DNA of 64,000 nucleotides from Pelecanus crispus. Lineage: Eukaryota; Chordata; Aves; Pelecaniformes; Pelecanidae. Position numbers and translations under genes: made by a program. The DNA is taken from contig NC_134662.1 in assembly GCF_030463565.1 (NCBI RefSeq), forward strand, positions 3,844,001-3,908,000, read 5' to 3'. Positions 60,701 to 64,000 of this stretch are shown here, piece by piece; position 1 is the stretch's first letter; each line of letters starts with the position of its first letter. Below the pieces are notes generated by a model. That model ran no database searches. It was not told the DNA's origin and was given only the letters and a program-made list of their open reading frames with translations.

Positions 60701-63700
60701 CTGCCTGCCTGCTCTTGTCCCATAAAGACTACAATGCCTGTCCCTTGCTCCCTCTTTTATTTGGAGTCTCCCTGCCATTCCCATGGAATAGTGTCATTTG
60801 GGTCACAGAATAGTCGTGTCCATTCTTTTCCTTAGCATGTTCTGGTTTTTAATATATTAATTCAGAACTACAGAGAGAGTTCATTCTGACCTTTGCTCTT
60901 TCTGTGTAGTGTCTGGACCCCTGCCAGCTTGACTTGTACCTGTGCAGTATTTCCTCTGCCATGTGCTTGCACATTTTTCCCTTTCCAAAATTCCTGGAAG
61001 TTTTTCCTTAGCTAAACCCCTTAACAGCTCGCAGTTTACATTTTCAATTCCACTTAACTTAGTAGTGAATTGAACTATTTGGGTTTCTTTAAAAATAAAG
61101 CAAGTAATATTTGAACAAGAATGTTCTTTAATGAAAGACAGCATCATGAGAGAATTTGATATGGGTATCTTGGATTTTTTTTTCAGTCAGCTTTTGGCTC
61201 TTTGTTGGATTGAAAGTGTAGAATCTTCTAGTGTGTGCAGTAGAGCATGAGTCTCTGCTGAAAAACACTTTAACTGGTGAGACTGTGCACACAAGTTAAT
61301 ACTACTTTGCAAAGCTATAAAACTTACCAGTGATGTCAGAGTAACCGCAAAACCTCTTTTGCATCAAAGGGGAAGCCTGGATGTGATGAATGGTCAAAAT
61401 ATTTAACTCTTGATGAGATGAACCAATTGAATCAGTATTTCAGACTATTCTTTTTATCTGTCATTACTGTTTTCTCCAGGGCATGAAATAATGGCAGGGA
61501 CTGGTACAGCTTTGGTTTGGACGAGTTGCTCTTTCTACCTAGGAACTCCTGCCATTCCAGGAACTGTCACCTCTAGCTTGGTCCCAATGACTTGCTGTTC
61601 AAACAAAAGTCTTAAACGTTAAGCGCTGGCATCGTTATTCTTGACCAGTGTGATACTGCCAAGCGTGTGTTTGGGATGGTTTTGCATTGTCTGGATGGCA
61701 GTGACGGGACAGAGGACTGTGCTGTACCTCTTTAATTTGCATGTGTTCACAGCTCTGGGCAGTGTCTGAACAGTGTGCACAGTTCTTGTTTAAGTAGGAC
61801 CAAGCAGTTATTTCATGCCTTGTATTTTTTTTTTGAGCTCTTCACTATCCATCCAGCTTATCTTTGGGCTAGAGAGACTTTGATACTTGTACTGAAGCTG
61901 TGAACTAACAGACCTGAAACTTTTTCCATTGCCTGTATAATCAGTGTTGTAGAAACTTACCTGTGCCACAACCAGTTAGTTAAGAGACAGTATTTCTCTG
62001 GAGTGACTACTCTGCGATAATGCATAAGGTTTATTCTGAATGGGAATCATGGAAACTGAAATGACTCTATTTTTTCCTTTCCATGATGAGTGGAAGAAGT
62101 CTGTGTGTCTCAGCTTGCATTGACTTTTACTTTGAATGCAGACTCTTGTCTGCGTGCAAAGTTAGTGTTGTCACTGGGAGCAGAGATGCTTTTCCTGCCT
62201 TCCTGGCTGAGTAACAGCATTTTTGGGTTTCTGCATGGTGAGGTCAAGCCACGGAGATGGAAGGGAATAGACTACTTCTGCACATGAGGTACCCGTTCCT
62301 TTAGAGCAAGCACTTCTAGCAGACCTTTGAGGTTTTTTGTAGCAGTACAGCTGCTCATCCGGATAATATTTCGCTTTAAAGGCAGTGGTTGGTATCTAAA
62401 TTGGACTTGCCCTGTTTTGTTACAGCCAAGTATTGCAATATGGATTGCTTCCTGTAGTCACTGGTCCTAAAGCAGCAAATACAGCTGTGTTTTTTGACTT
62501 GATCCATGAAGTCATTTCTTAGAAATTCTTATAATTGGAGAAAATATTTTTAGTCAAATTTTAGGGAATAGCATTGCAATTTAGTTCAGTATTAAAGCCT
62601 GTAGAAGTCACTCTGTTTTGATACTGTCTCTTACTTCTTTGTATATCTTAAGTAAAAATGCCTTTTCTTTATCATTGTGTTCCACTAGGTAAAACCTATT
62701 AACTGTTTCTGTAAACAAGTTATTGTATGTAGAATTCTATAAATCTGACTGATGGAACACTACATATTTCCTTATGTATTTACTGACCTGTGTTTTTTGC
62801 TACTTTTTTCTTTTCTCCCCATCCCTGAATTTTTTTTCTTCCCCTGATCCGGAATTTCTTTGCCAACTGACTGCACGGTACTTCTGCTTCCTGTTGTTGC
62901 TTGAAACAAAAAATAAAAACATTCCCCTTCCAAAAAAAAAAAAAAAAAACCCTGCTCTTCGGAAACCAACCTGCCCTTCAATATTAACCATCTTGAAAAC
63001 TTCATCATCCATCAACCAATTTCGCCATTTCCTGCGGGGACTCTGCCCTTCCTCGTTGTGGACGATTTGTGCAACCTCGCTCTCCCCTTCGATTCCTTAC
63101 CTCTTCCCTGTCCCTCCGCTGCCTTGCTCTGCTGTTCTCTAAAGAGAGTTACACCCCAATGCCTCTTTATTCTTTTCGGTATGTTATTATTCACACTTTT
63201 TATTACCTTGTTTTTCATTTATTTGAGATTACTTTTTTTGATACTTCAAAAATGTACAGTTTGCAGTTTGCCAATTTTTGAATGCAATAATTTCATTTTT
63301 ACATTGTTTACTTAGTTTGCTATTTAATTTAGTTTGCCTTTATTTTATGTTCAGTTATGCATGGTTTTATTGCTTTGCATGCCTTTTAAGAGTTTTAAAT
63401 TGTGATAGCATGCTAAATTGTCCAGTCTTCTGGCAGTAAGATTTTTGCTTTTTGCTGAAACCCAGTATCTTTTCTTTAATGTATTGTTCCATTATTATTC
63501 TGCTATATAAGAATTTTCCTTAATCAGAGCAGAATAAGTAACCATGGTTGGAATGAGATCAGTTCTGGTTGTGAATGAATGTTTTTGCTGTTGGATTGAT
63601 TAGCTAATATTAAGTTGAATGAGACTTCATTTTTTTTTCCCCTACCTAAGACTGTTCTTGTTTCCTCACTTTTTGAAGGAGTCTATGGTGATGTGCAGAG

Positions 63701-63771
63701 GGTGAAGATTTTATTTAATAAGAAAGAGAATGCCCTAGTTCAGATGGCTGATGGAAACCAGGCCCAGCTTG
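36714..63771 (+). CDS. PTBP1: PTBP1, polypyrimidine tract-binding protein 1 (exons 1-12; 3' end outside window)
   Basis: PTBP1 is a nuclear hnRNP that binds pyrimidine tracts and represses exon inclusion. Twelve coding exons join in frame (1246 nt, 415 codons plus one base), and residues agree closely with human PTBP1. Visible parts: N-terminal bipartite nuclear signal (K13 R14 ... KKFK 45-48); RRM1 about 59-143 with RNP2 VIHVRKL and RNP1-like KNQAFIEM; RRM2 about 182-265 with [11 protein letters not shown] and NQFQALLQY; a linker with a nine-alanine tract; and RRM3 starting [11 protein letters not shown] and continuing [20 protein letters not shown]. The window ends after the codons for DGNQAQL, so the end of RRM3 and all of RRM4 are missing because of the edge, not truncation. 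Exons 9 and 11 are the known regulated exons. All introns are GT-AG. Confidence 0.97.
36722..40966 (+). other. PTBP1: PTBP1 intron 1
   Basis: The first 800 nt are CpG-island DNA with extreme G-runs (17 G at 36870-36886 and 23 G at 37283-37305). The rest is T-rich intron with no exon or element I can name. Confidence 0.85.
40967..40997 (+). CDS. PTBP1: PTBP1 exon 2
   Basis: This 31-nt exon encodes [10 protein letters not shown]. It has the acceptor TTTTTTCTACAG and donor GTAGGC, and ends in phase 0. Confidence 0.93.
40998..52966 (+). other. PTBP1: PTBP1 intron 2 (12 kb)
   Basis: The largest intron of the gene; T-rich with no CR1 copies that I recognise. A degenerate MIR-like stretch may lie near 44500-44640, and a splice-site-bounded candidate exon lies at 42645-42826. 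I found no snoRNA or tRNA. Confidence 0.7.
42645..42826 (+). other. Candidate cryptic exon in PTBP1 intron 2
   Basis: A fair acceptor (GCTTTGACTCCTAG, ending 42644) and a perfect donor (GATGAAG|GTAAGT) bound 182 nt that contain an open frame with [19 protein letters not shown] from 42723. Joined after exon 2 the reading frame stops within six codons, so inclusion would act as a poison exon. No family resemblance is recognised. Confidence 0.2.
52967..53042 (+). CDS. PTBP1: PTBP1 exon 3
   Basis: The exon encodes [18 protein letters not shown] followed by SSNSSSA; the start completes the first half of the bipartite nuclear signal. It has 76 nt, acceptor TTTTCCAG, donor GTAATG, and ends in phase 1. 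Confidence 0.95.
53043..54016 (+). other. PTBP1: PTBP1 intron 3
   Basis: 974 nt, AT-rich, with GT-AG borders; nothing else recognised. Confidence 0.9.
54017..54189 (+). CDS. PTBP1: PTBP1 exon 4 (RRM1 first half)
   Basis: The 173-nt exon encodes residues 40-96, from [11 protein letters not shown] through [18 protein letters not shown] to LLMLKGKNQ. It carries the second nuclear-signal half and RNP2 of RRM1. Confidence 0.96.
54190..55229 (+). other. PTBP1: PTBP1 intron 4
   Basis: 1.04 kb with GT-AG borders; no other feature seen. Confidence 0.9.
55230..55376 (+). CDS. PTBP1: PTBP1 exon 5 (RRM1 second half)
   Basis: The 147-nt exon (49 codons) encodes [18 protein letters not shown] through [17 protein letters not shown] to SPNQA. 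It contains the RNP1 strand and the C-terminal strand of RRM1. Confidence 0.96.
55377..56631 (+). other. PTBP1: PTBP1 intron 5
   Basis: 1.25 kb with donor GTTAGT and acceptor GGTTCTGCAG; nothing further recognised. Confidence 0.9.
56632..56802 (+). CDS. PTBP1: PTBP1 exon 6 (linker and RRM2 start)
   Basis: The 171-nt exon (57 codons) encodes [19 protein letters not shown], an alanine-rich linker, and the first RRM2 strand and helix ([20 protein letters not shown]). Confidence 0.96.
56803..57595 (+). other. PTBP1: PTBP1 intron 6
   Basis: 793 nt with GT-AG borders; no other feature seen. Confidence 0.9.
57596..57706 (+). CDS. PTBP1: PTBP1 exon 7 (RRM2 core)
   Basis: The 111-nt exon (37 codons) encodes [18 protein letters not shown], then [19 protein letters not shown]. 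It carries the RNP1-equivalent strand of RRM2. Confidence 0.96.
57707..58087 (+). other. PTBP1: PTBP1 intron 7
   Basis: 381 nt with donor GTGAGT and acceptor TTCCTTGCAG; no other feature seen. Confidence 0.9.
58088..58262 (+). CDS. PTBP1: PTBP1 exon 8 (RRM2 end and linker)
   Basis: The 175-nt exon encodes [20 protein letters not shown], then [20 protein letters not shown] and the start of the RRM2-RRM3 linker, ending MAAAF plus one base. The same phase 1 end joins to exon 9 or directly to exon 10. Confidence 0.96.
58263..58881 (+). other. PTBP1: PTBP1 intron 8
   Basis: 619 nt ending in the modest acceptor ATATCTTTCCCAG, consistent with regulated use of exon 9. Confidence 0.85.
58882..58959 (+). 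CDS. PTBP1: PTBP1 exon 9, alternative (26-residue linker insert)
   Basis: The 78-nt cassette encodes [19 protein letters not shown] and AIPQAA, plus split glycine codons at both ends. It corresponds to the insert that distinguishes the long PTB isoform (PTB4) from PTB1 in mammals. Skipping keeps frame (exon 8 joins exon 10 to give [10 protein letters not shown]). Confidence 0.93.
58960..60292 (+). other. PTBP1: PTBP1 intron 9
   Basis: 1.33 kb with donor GTACTG and acceptor TTTAATTTCCAG; no other feature seen. Confidence 0.9.
60293..60441 (+). CDS. PTBP1: PTBP1 exon 10 (linker with alanine tract, RRM3 start)
   Basis: The 149-nt exon encodes [17 protein letters not shown], nine alanines, [13 protein letters not shown] and the first RRM3 strand [11 protein letters not shown], ending in phase 0. 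Confidence 0.96.
60442..63144 (+). other. PTBP1: PTBP1 intron 10 with long AG-exclusion zone
   Basis: 2.7 kb. From 62733 to 63142 there is no AG dinucleotide. Candidate branch sites CTGAC occur at 62745-62749 and in TACTGACC at 62781-62788, followed by a long pyrimidine tract (about 62791-62860). TTCTCT motifs near the 3' splice site are typical PTB-binding elements. Confidence 0.85.
63145..63178 (+). CDS. PTBP1: PTBP1 exon 11, 34-nt regulated exon
   Basis: The exon encodes [11 protein letters not shown] plus one base, bounded by CTCTAAAG and GTATGT. Its 34-nt length is not a multiple of three, so skipping shifts frame. In mammals PTB represses this exon in its own transcript, causing decay of the mRNA; the length and setting here are the same. 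Confidence 0.95.
63179..63678 (+). other. PTBP1: PTBP1 intron 11
   Basis: 500 nt, strikingly T-rich (many TTTT and TTTATTT stretches), as expected for an intron flanking a PTB-repressed exon. Confidence 0.85.
63679..63771 (+). CDS. PTBP1: PTBP1 exon 12 (RRM3 core), last exon in window
   Basis: The 93-nt exon encodes [15 protein letters not shown], then [15 protein letters not shown], and ends in phase 1 at the donor GTAAGC. The 229 nt that follow are the start of the next intron; remaining exons lie to the right of the window. Confidence 0.96.
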
Positions 63772-64000
63772 GTAAGCAAGCTTAAAAGTATCAGACTCTT
63801 AGCATTAAGAGACCTAATGGGTAATTAAAGCTGTAATATCAGTACTTTCTTCTCTTCCAAAAAAAAGGCCCAAAACCTGAATGTGTTCATGTACTTAATT
63901 GCTTGCCTGTGTATGTAGTATGGATTTGGGGCAGCTCTGGAAAAGGTATGGTTTGTTTGTCCAAGATAATCTAGAGGGAGAATAGAACAAACAGTATAAT

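Overview
This is a single-copy stretch of a bird genome, probably from a GC-rich microchromosome. Three things point to a bird: the only recognisable interspersed repeats are 3' ends of CR1 LINEs plus a few very old L3/MIR-like relics, the introns are compact, and the gene order is MISP then PTBP1, as on human 19p13.3. The species cannot be named from the sequence alone.

Layout. (1) Bases 1-6600 hold MISP (+ strand), a mitotic spindle/actin protein. All four coding exons can be joined in frame to give 781 residues. (2) Bases 6690-8080, just past the likely MISP poly(A) site, are two adjacent minisatellites: one G-rich with a recurring 10-base core, one with a 21-bp unit. Three CR1 fragments lie around them. 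(3) Bases 8930-10915 are intergenic. (4) Bases 10916-17807 (- strand) hold a gene I join into three exons and 683 residues. Its N-terminal module resembles KIAA1958 and its C-terminal half is a DUF3504 (Crypton tyrosine-recombinase-derived) domain. I know of no counterpart between MISP and PTBP1 in human, so this appears to be a second, domesticated-transposon gene of the KIAA1958 type. (5) Bases 17808-36130 are AT-richer and have no gene I can support. They hold an isolated CpG island near 23.7 kb (a candidate promoter for the minus-strand gene), ancient repeat relics and a few exon-like fragments. (6) From 36130 to the window end is PTBP1 (+ strand): a CpG-island promoter with a repeated YY1-like motif, then 12 coding exons covering RRM1, RRM2, the linker and most of RRM3. 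The rest of RRM3 and RRM4 lie beyond the right edge.

The genes do not form a pathway. PTBP1 shows two classic regulated exons: the 78-nt exon 9 (26-residue linker insert) and the 34-nt exon 11, whose upstream intron has an AG-free zone of 410 nt. Such a zone is the signature of a distant branch point in the PTB autoregulatory poison-skipping switch. The most novel item is the KIAA1958-like gene. The most regulation-rich items are the PTBP1 AG-exclusion zone and its promoter motif array.

Exon joins were made by hand from reading frame, GT-AG sites and remembered family sequences. No alignment or expression evidence was available.
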